64,000 nucleotides of DNA from assembly GCF_047511655.1 (NCBI RefSeq), contig NC_133389.1, positions 42,690,295 through 42,754,294 of the forward strand, read 5' to 3'. The notes beneath the pieces are model-generated. The model was given only the letters and a program-made list of their open reading frames with translations. It was not told the DNA's origin and searched no databases. Numbering within the stretch: the stretch's first letter is position 1; every line of letters begins with the position of its first letter. Source of the DNA: Castor canadensis (Eukaryota; Chordata; Mammalia; Rodentia; Castoridae). Positions 44,131-54,310 of this stretch are shown in pieces. The position numbers and the translations under genes are program-made.

Positions 44131-44760
44131 ATGTCTTAATCCATTTTCTCTTGCTATGAGATACTTAAGACTGGGTATTTATAGAGAGTAGACATTTACT
44201 TAAATGAAGGTTCTGCAGGCTAGCGGAACTGTATCTGGTAAAAGCTTTGATGTTGTTGGGGACTCTTTGCAGCGTCCCAAGGGTACATATGGCATCCATG
44301 GTGAGATAGAACAAGTATGCCAGAGAGAACTCCCATTTGGCTTGATTTTTGTGGTTTTTTTTTTGAGACAAGATCTCACTGTGGTAGGCCTTGAACTCAT
44401 GATCCTCCTTCCTCAGGCTCCAGGGTACTGGGATTTCAGGTTGCGCCATCAAAAGCGGGGCTTTTATATTGTTTGTTTTGCTTTTGCTGTGCTGGGCTCA
44501 AGTCCAGGGCCTGGTACATGCTAGGCAAATGCTCTACTGCTGAGATATAACCCTAGTACAGACTCCCTTTTATATCGAAGCTATTCCCTTAACAAGCCTT
44601 TCATCTGTTAGTCCATGACTGGATTAATCCATTCTTGAGGGCTCAGCCCTCCTGACCTAATCATCTCCCAAAGGCCCTACCCCCAATACCATTAATTTAT
44701 GATTCTGGGATTAAGTCCCCAACATATAAATTCCAGGGGAAATACCCAAACCATAACAGT
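44131..44760 (-). mobile_element. MaLR LTR fossil with B1 and ID insertions
   Basis: 'gtcttaatccattttctctt', 'gagatacttaagactgggta' and, after the SINEs, 'ctgacctaatcatctcccaa' and 'ccaaaccataaca' are antisense MLT1-type LTR. B1 (-) at 44352-44460 and ID (-) at 44470-44560 sit within it. Old and decayed. Confidence 0.8.
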
Positions 44761-44965
44761 AGGTAGCAGCAGTCTGCATTTTATTATTATAATAAGTAAT
44801 ACAAAAATTGTGTACCAATCTCATATTCTGTCCTAGTATGGAGTTTGGAATGTCACGGTTAGTTCTCTGCTGCAGAATATTGTCCAAAAGAAGTTCAGGA
44901 CTTTGACTTGAGTGCTTATAAGCACAAAGGGTAAATCCAGGATGAATTTTATAAATGTATTCTGG

Positions 44966-45192
44966 TTTATTTATTTATTTATTTGGTGGTACTGTGGTTT
45001 GAACTCAGGGCCTCTCACTTGCCAGGCAGATGCTCTACCACTTGAGCCATTCCACCAGACCTGTTTTGTGTTGGGTATTTTAGAGATAAGGTCTCTTGAA
45101 TTATTTGCTAGGCTGACCTTAAACTGCCATCCTCCTGATCTCTGCCTCCTGAGTAACTAGGATTACAGATGTGAGCCACAGGTGCCCAGCTT
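44966..45192 (-). mobile_element. Dimeric B1-ID SINE
   Basis: Preceded by (TTTA)n; 'gtactgtggtttgaactcag', then 'gtgttgggtattttagagat'. Confidence 0.9.
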
Positions 45193-45408
45193 ATATTTGT
45201 TTATTTGTTTATTCTAACAAAACTTATTTTCTTGTAATTTTAGGATTTGTGACAGTGATCCTCAAATGGAAGCAAAAATGTTATTATTTTTCAAATTAGT
45301 ATTTTTCATATCTGTAATCTTTCTTAGAAAATGCCAACTATATTATTTTCAAATGTAACCTTCTATTTAATCCTATTAAAAAACAAAAAAGAATTCTATT
45401 CAGATATG
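45193..45408. other. AT-rich intergenic, nothing recognised
   Basis: No signature. Confidence 0.3.
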
Positions 45409-45607
45409 AAAGGGTCTGGGTTCAATCTCCAGTAGCTGCACCCCCTGCCCCCACATTCTAGTTAGATTCATGTAGCAAGTATTTATCAAGGATATTCTCA
45501 AAATACAAGTTATGGCTGGGGCGTACCTCAGTGGTAGAAGACCTGCCTAGCATGCTTGTCTAACCCTGGGGGTTCAATTCCCAGCTTTAGGAAACAAAAC
45601 CCCCAGA
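45409..45607 (+). mobile_element. ID 3' fragment and complete ID
   Basis: 45409-45452 keeps only 'gggtctgggttcaatctcc' and a C-rich end. 45511-45607 is complete ('ggcgtacctcagtggtagaa'). Confidence 0.75.
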
Positions 45608-45689
45608 ACAAACAGACATAAAACCAAGCTATGACAACAGAAGAGGTACAACAGGACCTACTCATACTGGAGTTAAGGTGAAAGTACCA

Positions 45690-46075
45690 GCCCTAGGGAG
45701 TCCCTAGGGACTGGGCTCCACCACTTGCCAAGGAAAGATAGTAAAAGTCAATCGAGGAGCCACTGGTGAAGGCAGGAAAGAAGCTTTATTAACAGGGTGA
45801 TCGCACTGGGAAGAACAGAGGTCTAATGAGTAAAATCAATGTTCAGAGTGCTTACAGCAACCTTAGAGTTACACAAGAAAAAGGAAGGAAGACAAGGGCT
45901 GGGGGCCTCTGTGGTGGCAGTCCAGGTCATGGACCATTAGCTCAGGATCTACCATGCAAAGCTATGTGGCACCAACAAGGTCTCTGTTGCTTAGGGGGTA
46001 GTTTTCAGTAGCCTGTTTTAAGGTGTTCATTGATCAGGCCTGTTGTTCCTGGGATCTAAGATAACTGTAGGGCAG
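45690..46075 (-). mobile_element. Possible ERV LTR fossil
   Basis: On the minus strand an AATAAAGCTTCTTTCCTGCC signal near 45790 lies upstream of a sequence ending in a perfect palindrome (agtccctagggact, 45699-45712). This suggests the R/U5 part of an ERV LTR. Family uncertain; decayed. Confidence 0.4.
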
Positions 46076-46084
46076 AAAGACGCA

Positions 46085-46350
46085 GGAAAGGTAGAGGGAA
46101 GGAAGTGTGAAACAAGATGGACTCAGAAAGGAAGTAAAGAAGGTGGATATAAGTAATATACTTTCTATACAAAAATGAATATAGAATTTTAAAAATTGTT
46201 GAACTCACTGTAAGAAGAGGACTAAGATAAAGGAGAAAAATGGAGGGTTGAACCAATTTGAGATATAGTACATATATACATGAAAATGTCAATGGAACTC
46301 TCTGTATAGATATCTTAAACAAACAAACAAAAAAATTAAAATGTGTATGT
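46085..46350 (+). mobile_element. Possible L1 3' end
   Basis: 'acatatatacatgaaaatgt', 'aatggaactctctgtataga' and an A-rich end (aaacaaacaaacaaaaaaat) resemble the terminus of a rodent L1 3' UTR. Confidence 0.45.
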
Positions 46351-46519
46351 AGTGCTTGGAAATCTCCGAAAGTAAAAACAAACAACCAAAACAACAGAGT
46401 CCACTAGGTCAGTGACTGGGCCTTCTGTCAAGTTCCCACTATCGAATCATCATTCCACTTTTCTGGGGGTAGGACCAAAGGTGGGGCCCTTTTACATTAT
46501 TTTTTAAAATTTCATGAAT

Positions 46520-46808
46520 TTTTGCTGAGCATCATGGTGCATACCTGTAATCCCAACATTCGGGAGGCTAAGGAGGAGAGAATCAAGAGTTTGAGGCCAG
46601 CTGGGATACAATAGCAAGACCCTGTGAAAACCAAACCAAATCAAATCAAACCAAAACAAAAAACAAAACCAGAAACCTAACCAAATAAACAACAATAACA
46701 AAAAGGAACTGTGAGATTGCTCTCTCTCTCTCTTTCCTTTTTCTTTTTTTGGAAGTACTGGGGTGTGACCTCCTGGCAAACACTACCACTTGAGCATGAC
46801 CTAGCCCT
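46520..46808. mobile_element. B1(+) and degenerate ID(-)
   Basis: B1 46520-46620 with a (CAAAT/CAAAC)n tail to 46700. 46715-46735 holds a CT run. ID remnant 46735-46808. Confidence 0.75.
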
Positions 46809-47119
46809 AAAATTGTGAATTTTCAACAAACCAATACATATAGACCACTCTGAACGGTGGGCCTTTGGTAAATGCTCTGTAAGTGATAACTATCATTACT
46901 CAAGGATGTCTACTTGGAGTTGTAAGAATTAAGCAAAAGTCTTAATCTAATCAGATATTTTGAAAAATAGGGGTAGAATTTTAGAACCTTAGATATTTTT
47001 AAGAAGGATACTTCCTGTCTTCAGAATTTTAAATCAGTAGAAATAAATAAGGATAATATTTATGTGTTTAACCTCTTTTTTCCATTTTTTAATTTTTAAA
47101 ACTTTAAGTTATTTTTATT
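46809..47119. other. AT-rich intergenic, nothing recognised
   Basis: No signature. Confidence 0.3.
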
Positions 47120-47330
47120 TAATTTTTTTGGCAGTACTGGAGTTTGAACTCAGAGTTCTTACTAGGCAGCCTCTCTAACACTTGAGCCACTCTACCAGCC
47201 TTATTTTGTGTGGGTATTTTTGAGATAGGGTCTCATGAACTACTTGCCGGGGCTGGCCTCACATCTTGATCCTCCTGATCTCTGCCTTCCAAGTAGCTGG
47301 AATTACAGGTGTGAACCACTGGTGCCTGGC
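47120..47330 (-). mobile_element. Dimeric B1-ID SINE
   Basis: 'ggcagtactggagtttgaac', 'tttttgagatagggtctcat'. Confidence 0.9.
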
Positions 47331-47364
47331 AAAATTCTATTCAAAACTATAAATCTGTTTTTTT

Positions 47365-47415
47365 TTTTTTAATTTTTCTTTTATTATACATATGTGCATA
47401 CAAGGCTTGGTTCAT
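47365..47415 (-). mobile_element. Ultra-short L1 3'-end insertion
   Basis: About 50 bp of L1 3' terminus (antisense 'tcttttattatacatatgtg', 'catacaaggcttggttcat') plus poly(T). It is flanked by tataaatctgttt at 47348-47360 and 47416-47428. The body matches the tail of the L1 copy at 1254. Confidence 0.85.
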
Positions 47416-47454
47416 TATAAATCTGTTTTTTTGTTTTGTTTTGTTTTCTTTTCT

Positions 47455-47660
47455 TTTTTCGTGGTACTGGCAATTGAACTCAGAGCTTTGTGCTTGCTAG
47501 CCAAGTGATCTACCACTTGAGTTATATCCTTAAGCTATCATTTTTTTTATATGGAGAATTTAGGGTTGTGGTTATAGCATAGTGTTAGAGTGCACACTTA
47601 GCATGTACAAGGCCTTGGGTTCAATCCTTAGCCCTCCCCCACCTCAAAAAAAAAATAAAA
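47455..47660. mobile_element. ID(-) and ID(+) SINEs
   Basis: 47455-47537 antisense ('ggcaattgaactcagagctt'); 47565-47660 plus, diverged ('gttatagcatagtgttagag'). Confidence 0.8.
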
Positions 47661-47667
47661 AGACTAG

Positions 47668-47788
47668 AAGCCAGATTCCAGTGGTGTACACTTGTAATCC
47701 TAGCTACTCAGGAGGCAGAGATCAGAAAGATCTAGAGGTTCAAAGCCAGCTTGGGCAAATAGTTCATGAGACCCTACCTTGAAAAACA

Positions 47789-47838
<50 letters not shown>

Positions 47839-47909
47839 ACACAAAGGACTGGTGGAGTGGCTCAAGATGTAGGCCCTGAGTTCAAACTCCAGTACAGAAA
47901 AAAAAATAG
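47668..47909 (+). mobile_element. Dimeric B1-ID SINE with (CA)n in the linker
   Basis: The A/C-rich linker between the B1 and ID halves has expanded into a 55-bp CA tract (47789-47843). The ID half resumes as 'actggtggagtggctcaag'. Confidence 0.95.
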
Positions 47910-48469
47910 ATAATTCTATTATATGTGGATTAAGGCATTTGTCCAAGTAATGAATGAGGAAGACTGTTATCAGGGATTGTCCTCCAATAATGTGACAGTT
48001 TCTAGAGCATTGCTTAAGCATGTAAATCATTCTGCAAATAAACCCCAGAGCCAACTATAGATCACAGATATTATAACACTTTTGTGACCTTCGTTGTTTT
48101 TACAAACAGGGCTATCAGCACAAAGCAAGTTAAAGTTGAAGGAGAGTTTTTAATGAGTGAGTTGAGTCATTTTATTTCATTTGCTAACACATAGGCAAAG
48201 TACAATGATTAAACTGGGGAAAACAAGCCACTTAATTCCAACTAGATGAACCCTTTTGGCCTGAACTATCCAAACAACCATGACTTGCTTTTTGTTTTAC
48301 TTTATTTTACTCCTTTCATTTTACAATTTGAGGAATCAATAGGAAAAATACAAGAAGAAAGAATTAAATTGTCCAAACAACTGTCTCCCCAGAGACAGTC
48401 AGTGCTGATTTTTAAAATAGATAATAGGAAGTGCTGAAAAGGTGTTTTGACCTTAAATAAGAACCATTT
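47910..48469. other. Intergenic, unassigned
   Basis: No repeat recognised in 560 bp; no exon signature. Confidence 0.35.
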
Positions 48470-48884
48470 GTTTATTTACTGGCAGGACTGGGGTTTGAAC
48501 TCAGAGTGTTGTGCTTCTTAGGCAAGCACTCGACCACATCCAGTCATTTTTGCTCTAGTTTATTTTTTAATTTTTATTTTCTGATGGGACTGGTGTTTGA
48601 ATTCAGGACTTCATTCTTGCAAATCAAGCACTCTACCACTTGAGCCATGCCTCCAGTCCATTTTGCTCTGGTTATTTTGGAGATAGGGTCTCTTGAACTA
48701 TTTGCCTAGCCTGGCCTTGAACCATTATCCTCCTCATCTCAATCCCTCGGGTAGCTAGAACTACAGGCATGAGCCACTGGTACCGGTCTCCCTTTATGCC
48801 TAGGGCTGTCCTTGGATCTTGATCTTCCCATCTTAGTCTCCCTGTAGCTGTGATTACAGGCATGTGCCACCATGTCTGACTCCT
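48470..48884 (-). mobile_element. ID(-), then dimer plus extra B1 (-)
   Basis: 48470-48545 is a shortened ID. 48575-48785 is a dimer. 48786-48884 is a further B1 end ('gctgtgattacaggcatgtg'). The last two together resemble the trimeric layout. Confidence 0.75.
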
Positions 48885-49189
48885 ATAACTTCTATTTAAA
48901 TGTTATAAGAGTATTGCTATTATTAAGATTTTTACCTTAAGCTGCTGTCAGCTGAAGTCTGAATTTGCAGTGTCAATACTGCTTGTTAACAGAAGACAAG
49001 GCCAACACATTGATTGCTAAATGCTCATCAAGAGGAGAAAAGCACTCAGAGATGAGATGTGAGAGAGGCTTTGATTTTCCAATGTGCATGGAAATGTGAA
49101 AATAAAAAGTCTAAAATATAAGCCCAAGAATCATAAATTGATCGATATGAAACTAATTGAATTCTTACACATAGAAATAAAATAGTTAG
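48885..49189. other. AT-rich intergenic, nothing recognised
   Basis: No signature. Confidence 0.3.
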
Positions 49190-49320
49190 AGCAGGGTGTG
49201 GTGGTATAGGTCTGTAATCCCAGCACTCTTGAGACTAAGAGAGAATCGATAGTTTGAGACCAGCCTGTGCAACATAGAGAGACCCTTTTAAAGAAAACAA
49301 TCCTCTCCCCCACAAAAAAA
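49190..49320 (+). mobile_element. B1-like SINE monomer
   Basis: 'gagcagggtgtggtggtata ... gagaccagcctgtgcaacat'. Confidence 0.85.
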
Positions 49321-49507
49321 CCCAAAAAATGAGTACTGCACCTAAAGACAGGATAGTTGTTTCCTTTGATTACATTTTTTCAGATTTTCGAATTTTTCAT
49401 GTTCCCAAAGAGATCAACATTAAAAATATCTAGTTAAAGTCATAATCATATAGAAAAGGTTATTTGACTACAACAGAGTTAAAATAGAAGTTAAAAGTAA
49501 GTTATCA

Positions 49508-49922
49508 TGGTACATTTGTCTGCTTGGACAGGTATAACAAAATTACACTGACTGGGTGACTAAAACAACAGAAATTTATTTTCTCCCAGTTTTAGAGTCT
49601 AGGAAGTCCCAGATCATGGTGCCTGACAGGGACTGTTTCTGGTGAGGGCTGGGTGGCCAGGTTCTCACTATCTCTCTTAGGTGTGTATATTTAGGGAGCT
49701 GGAGAGCACAGGAGCTCTCTAGTGCCTCTTTTTCAAACATATACCCCTCCACACACATACACTCTGTGAAGGAGGTTATTTGAGCATCTGAACCTCACTA
49801 GGTTATCAGGTAATCATGGTCCTGTGATTTTTCCCTATGCATGTTAAATACATTTGTCTGCTTTTTCATCTGTTAATTTATTATAAGTTCATTCCAGGGC
49901 AACTTCAAAGGGTGGAGGGAAC
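49508..49922 (-). mobile_element. MLT1-type LTR fossil, plus second LTR remnant
   Basis: 49508-49790 is antisense MLT1 ('aaaacaacagaaatttattt', 'actgactgggtgac'). 49800-49922 carries 'gctttttcatctgttaattt', which resembles the 3' end of an ERVL LTR in plus orientation. Both are old and decayed. Confidence 0.6.
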
Positions 49923-50007
49923 TCTCCCATCTACAATAGCTGTAAATTCATATATTAGAAGAAAGTTCTAAGATCAAGGATCTAAGATTCCATCACAAGA
50001 AGTTAAA

Positions 50008-50100
50008 AAAGGGACTGAAGGTGTGGCTACAGTGGTAGAGAGCTTGCTTTGCAAGTATAAAGTCCTGAGTTCAAACCCCTGCCACCTTCCGCCCAAAAAA
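50008..50100 (+). mobile_element. ID-like SINE
   Basis: 'ggtgtggctacagtggtaga ... gagttcaaacccctgccacc'. Confidence 0.85.
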
Positions 50101-50463
50101 GGAAGAGAAAGGAGGAGAAGCAAGTAAACCTAAAGAATGTAGAAGGCAGGAAGCAAACCTAAGAGCAGAAATCATTGTAATAGAAAGCATCAAATATATA
50201 AAAGCTGGTTTTTTAGAAAGATTAGCAAAATTGGTTAAACCCTAGTAACTAATCAAAGGGAAAAACATTTTACTAATTATAGGAATGACAGAATTGTTAT
50301 CACAGATCCTATAGTCACTAAAATAACAATAAATACATATTATAAACAACATTGATTTATTATATGAAATGCAAAAGTTTCTAGAAAACATAACTTAACA
50401 AAAATGACAGAAGATATCAACTCAGAATAGCCTTGTATCTATTAAAGACATGGATTTTTAAAT

Positions 50464-50654
50464 TTTTTATTTACTTGGCAGTACAGGGGTTTGAACTCAG
50501 GGCCTCACACTTGCTAGGCTGAGCCACTCCACCACCCCTGTTTTTTTGAGATAGGGTCTCTTAAACTATTTGCCCTGTCTTCAAACTGTGATCCTCCTGA
50601 TCTCTGCCCACTGAGTAGCTAGGATTACAACCATGAGCCACCAATGCCTGGCAA
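50464..50654 (-). mobile_element. Dimeric B1-ID SINE inside L1
   Basis: Flanked by aagacatggatttttaaa and aagacactgattttttaaa, a near-perfect duplication of the L1 target. Confidence 0.85.
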
Positions 50655-50871
50655 GACACTGATTTTTTAAATAAAAAACCTTTCTATGAAGAAAATGACA
50701 GTTTCTGTGGAGAATACTATTAGATATTTAAGAAAGAAATAACACTAATCACATATCACTTGTTTCCTAAATAGAAAAGAAGAACTGAATTTGGTTTATG
50801 TGTCCAACATAACAATAAACTAGACAAATATATTACAAAATAAATAAAATCACAGACTAATATAAATTTAA

Positions 50872-51265
50872 CCCATGCTACACAAGTGCTCTACCACTAA
50901 ACTACACCCCAACCCCCAAAATTCTTTTTTTAAAAATTATTATGGTGGTATTGGGGGGTTGAACTCAGGGCCCTATACTTGTTTGGCAGGTACTCTACCA
51001 ATTGAGTCATGTTGCCAGCCCTTTTTTGCATTGGTTATTTTTGAAAAAAAAAGTCTCACATTTATGCCAGGCCCAGCCTGGACCTCAAACCTCCTATCTG
51101 TGCTTCCCCATGTAGCTGGGTTGATAGGTATGTGCCACCACACCCAGCCATTGGTGAGATGAGGGCTTGCAAACTTTTTGTCCAGGTTGGCCTCGAACTA
51201 CAGTTCTCCAGATCTCAACCTCTAGTGTAGCTAGAATTATAGACTTGAGCTACTGCTCCTGGCTT
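50872..51265 (-). mobile_element. ID remnant and trimeric SINE ID-B1-B1
   Basis: 50872-50925 is an ID 5' part ('gtgctctaccactaaactac'). 50928-51265 is a trimer: ID 'ttggggggttgaactcaggg', first B1 ending 'gccaccacacccagcc', second B1 starting 'attggtgagatgagggcttg'. Confidence 0.8.
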
Positions 51266-51297
51266 CAAAAATTCTTAATAAAATATTATTAAATCAG

Positions 51298-51560
51298 GCT
51301 GGGGGAATGGAGAGCCTACTTTGCAAGTGGGAAGCCCTGAGTTTGAACCCTAGTAAAACCAAAAAATAATCAGGCTGGGGATATAGTTCAGTGGTAGCAC
51401 ATGTATTTAGTACACGTGAGGCCCTGGATTTGTTTCTCAGCATCACACACACATATTACTGATCAAATCTAACAATATATAAGAAGGAATTTTAAGGGCT
51501 GTGGGGAGTGGCTCAAATGAGACCCTGAGTTCAAAACCCCAGTACTGCCAAAAAAAAGAT
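51298..51560 (+). mobile_element. Three plus-strand ID-like SINEs
   Basis: 51298-51362 (box A lost), 51371-51450 ('gatatagttcagtggtagca') and 51495-51560 (internal deletion). The first two share an 'aatcaggctggg' start, suggesting insertion side by side. Confidence 0.7.
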
Positions 51561-51639
51561 TTTAAAATATATATTTGTGTATATGTATATACATATGGCC
51601 AGTATTTTGCTAAAACAAAACCACCCCACCAAACTTTCC

Positions 51640-51885
51640 TTCCCATGGAACTGCCAGGGGCTCCTGCCCCTGGATACTCAGGAGTAGGGGGCAGAGATCA
51701 GGAGGATTGAGGTTCGAAGCCAGCCTGGGAAACTAGTTCTCAAGACCTATCTCGAAAAAAAGTCTCAAAAAAAAAAACCATTACAAAAAAAGGGCTGGTG
51801 GAGTGGCTCAAGGCACATGTCCTGAGTTCAAGCCCCAGTACTGCAAAAAAAAGAAAAGAAAAACCAAAAAAAAAAAAAAAACTTT
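51640..51885 (+). mobile_element. Dimeric B1-ID SINE
   Basis: The B1 5' end is rearranged ('gccaggggctcctgcccctg'); the ID part 'ctggtggagtggctcaagg' is normal. Confidence 0.85.
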
Positions 51886-51984
51886 ACTTGAGTGGTATAT
51901 ATCAGTTAAGTAGCATTTTACATACAAACAAAGGTACTGTACATGCTATGTGAAGTCAATATACAAAAATCAATTTTTAAAAAT

Positions 51985-52100
51985 AGATAGTGTCTTACTG
52001 TTTCCCAGGCTGGCCTCAAACTCCTGGGCTCAAGTGATCCTCCCTTCTCACCCTCCAGTAGCTGGGACTAGAGGTATATGGCACTACATCCAGCGCAATC
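51985..52100 (-). mobile_element. B1/7SL-like monomer
   Basis: 'ttcccaggctggcctcaaac', 'tcctgggctcaagtgatcct' and 'cagtagctgggactagaggt' resemble an early 7SL-derived monomer more than the local B1 type. Confidence 0.75.
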
Positions 52101-52734
52101 ATATTTTCAGGTACTAACAAAAAATAATCAAAAAGGGGAAAAAAGATTACATTTACAGTAGGACTATAAAATAGTATATACCTAGTAATAAACTTTTTGT
52201 TGCTTTTTAAATTATTTTTTACATAAGATAAACAAAATGAAGGATGAAAAGTACTAAACATGGGTAAGGAAAATTAGAGTGAAATAAATGGTGTGTCAGA
52301 CCGCGTTCTTGGGTTACAATACTAAATATTGAAAGGGCTCAGCTCTCCTAAATTGATGTGTAGAACCTACACAATCCCAATTATCATTCTAGTGAGATTA
52401 TTTTGGTGGAAATTGACAGGTTGTTTCTAAAGTTTTTTTTTAATGTAAATGGTATAGAGGAATCAAAGTCATTTTAAAACTTCAATGATCTGATTTCAAG
52501 GCTTAATATAAAGTTACAGTAATCAAGGTAGTGTATTGGCAAAAGGATAGAGATAGACAATGGAACAGAATAAAGAATCTAGAAGCAGATCTTCACTTAC
52601 ATGGTCAATGGATTTTCTACAATGGTGCCAAAGCAATTCAATGGTCAGGAAAGTCCTTTTAACAAATGGTATAATAAGCTAATATATTTATGAAACAATA
52701 TTAATGTTGACTGTCTAAAAGCATATACAAGTCA

Positions 52735-52950
52735 AGTGCCAGTGGCTCATGCCTGTAATTCTAGCTATTTGGGAAGGTGAGATCAGGATGATAGAAGTTC
52801 CATGCTAGCTTGCACAAATTGTTTGTGAGACCCTGTCTCCAAAATAATCACAACAAAATGGACTAGGGGTGTATCTCAAGTGGTAGAGTACCTGCTTTGC
52901 AAGCATGAAGCCTTGAATTCAAACCCCAGTCTCATTACACACATACAAAA
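52735..52950 (+). mobile_element. Dimeric B1-ID SINE
   Basis: 'agtgccagtggctcatgcct', linker 'ccaaaataatcacaac', ID 'gtgtatctcaagtggtagag'. Confidence 0.9.
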
Positions 52951-52979
52951 GTATATAAAAATTAACTAAAGAGAGAACA

Positions 52980-53700
52980 TAAATCTACAGAGTGACACGG
53001 TACAACCCACCCCAACAAGGCAGAGGTGATGCTTATAGCACACTTCCTAAAAGTAACTGAAATTTTGAAAAGCCTATTTCATGCATTAAAGAAACCAACT
53101 GTACTTGAACTTGAAAGTCAGCAGAAGTCTTATGGCCTCAACATGGCCATCCAGAATGAACCAATTAAAAGCAATGGGCAGGGGGGCTGGGTGGGATATA
53201 CTCAGTGGTAGAATGCTTGCCTGGCACGCAAAAGGCTCTGAGTTCAATCCCTAGCACCACCATAAATAAATCAATAAATAATAAAAGGAATGGACAGGAA
53301 AGACCTTGCTTGGTACTAATAGCACTGGCAGTGTTAGGACTGGATTATGGAAACATGAAACTAGTGTGTAACTTTGCTGGGCTTTGTAGACAGAAGTTGA
53401 GATAAACTGTGATGTTCGCATTCCTTTAAGCTATGGACATTTTAAAACAAACTGTTTACAGCCATTTTGGGGATTCAAAACAATTTTGAATACACTTTTA
53501 AGTTCTGGATTTTACTTACTTTATATCCCCAAAGTGTTGCCTTTTTTTTTTTTTCGGGAATTAAAAAAATCCTTTAAAGCATTGCTTTACTGGTCCAACA
53601 CCAACAGGAAATCTGAAATGTAATTTCCTAGAATCTGTAATGTTTACTTAACATTTCAAGCTTGTATTTGATAAAATAAATAGATATTTTTCCTCCAAAA
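52980..53700 (+). pseudogene. Possible processed retrocopy, gene not identified
   Basis: A short coding-like stretch (53026-53170, containing KKPTVLELESQQKSYGLNM in one frame) is followed by 3'-UTR-like text, AATAAA near 53674 and an A-run at 53697. That is the shape of a processed mRNA copy. An ID SINE splits it at 53185-53286. I could not name the parent gene and saw no flanking duplication, so ordinary intergenic DNA is an alternative. Confidence 0.3.
53184..53286 (+). mobile_element. ID-like SINE with near-duplication
   Basis: 'ggatatactcagtggtagaa', tail (AAAT)n. Flanks gcaatgggcagg (53172-53183) and ggaatggacagg (53287-53298) are probably the diverged duplication. Confidence 0.85.
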
Positions 53701-53956
53701 AAAAGCTAAAAATTGTAATACATCTAGGAAAAAGCATAGGAAATACCATCCCAAGATTTTGGGGGACAGGGATAAATTTTAAAAAATTACAACATTTCAA
53801 GAGAAGGGTACAAATTGAAATTTACAGATAAATGAATTTTTATCAAGAAACACATCTATAAGCATACTAGGCAAACACTTTATCACTGAATACATTCCTA
53901 GCCCCTACCGAATTTTTGAATATATTGTTTAAGTCATATTAAAGACATAAACAATG
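53701..53956. other. AT-rich intergenic, ID scrap
   Basis: 'ctaggcaaacactttatcac' near 53868 is an ID box-A remnant; the rest is unassigned. Confidence 0.4.
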
Positions 53957-54310
53957 CCCCTCCCTCCATCCCTCCTTTCTTTCCTTCCTTCCTTCCTTCT
54001 TTTTGCAGTACTGGGGTTTGAACTCAGGGCCTCACACCTGTTAGGCTCTGTACCATTTGAGCTATCTGCCTGTTTCGTGTTCAGTGTTTTCCTGATAGGG
54101 ACTAGAGGCCTATTTGCTGGGGCTTACTTTGAACTGCAGTTCTTGTGATCTCTGCCTCCTGAGTAAGTAGCTAAGATTACAGGCGTGACCCACTGGCGCC
54201 CAGTCTTATTTATTTCTTATTTCTATTTTTGGTGGTACTGGAGGTTGAACTCAGGCCCTTGTGCTTGCTAGGCAGGTGCCCTACACTTAAAACATGCCTT
54301 CAGCCCTGCT
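53957..54310 (-). mobile_element. Dimer (-) and ID (-) behind a CCTT tract
   Basis: 53957-54004 is (CCTT)n-like pyrimidine. 54005-54210 is a dimer with 'gcagtactggggtttgaact'. 54216-54310 is a separate ID. Confidence 0.85.

Larger units (their letters stand above)
50130..52705 (+). mobile_element. L1M ORF2 relic with many SINE insertions
   Basis: Plus-strand L1 order is kept. 50160-50460 is mid-ORF2 ('gagcagaaatcattgtaata', 'aaagctggttttttagaaag'). 50655-50870 continues. 52310-52700 is the ORF2 C-terminal region ('gatttcaaggcttaatataa', 'gtattggcaaaaggataga', 'aatggaacagaataaagaat'). Intervening SINEs are listed separately. The reading frame is thoroughly broken. Confidence 0.75.

Noticed and set aside
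46056-46394. 112-residue hydrophobic minus-strand open frame as a membrane protein
   Set aside because: Hydrophobicity comes from A-rich plus-strand sequence in a probable L1 3' end.
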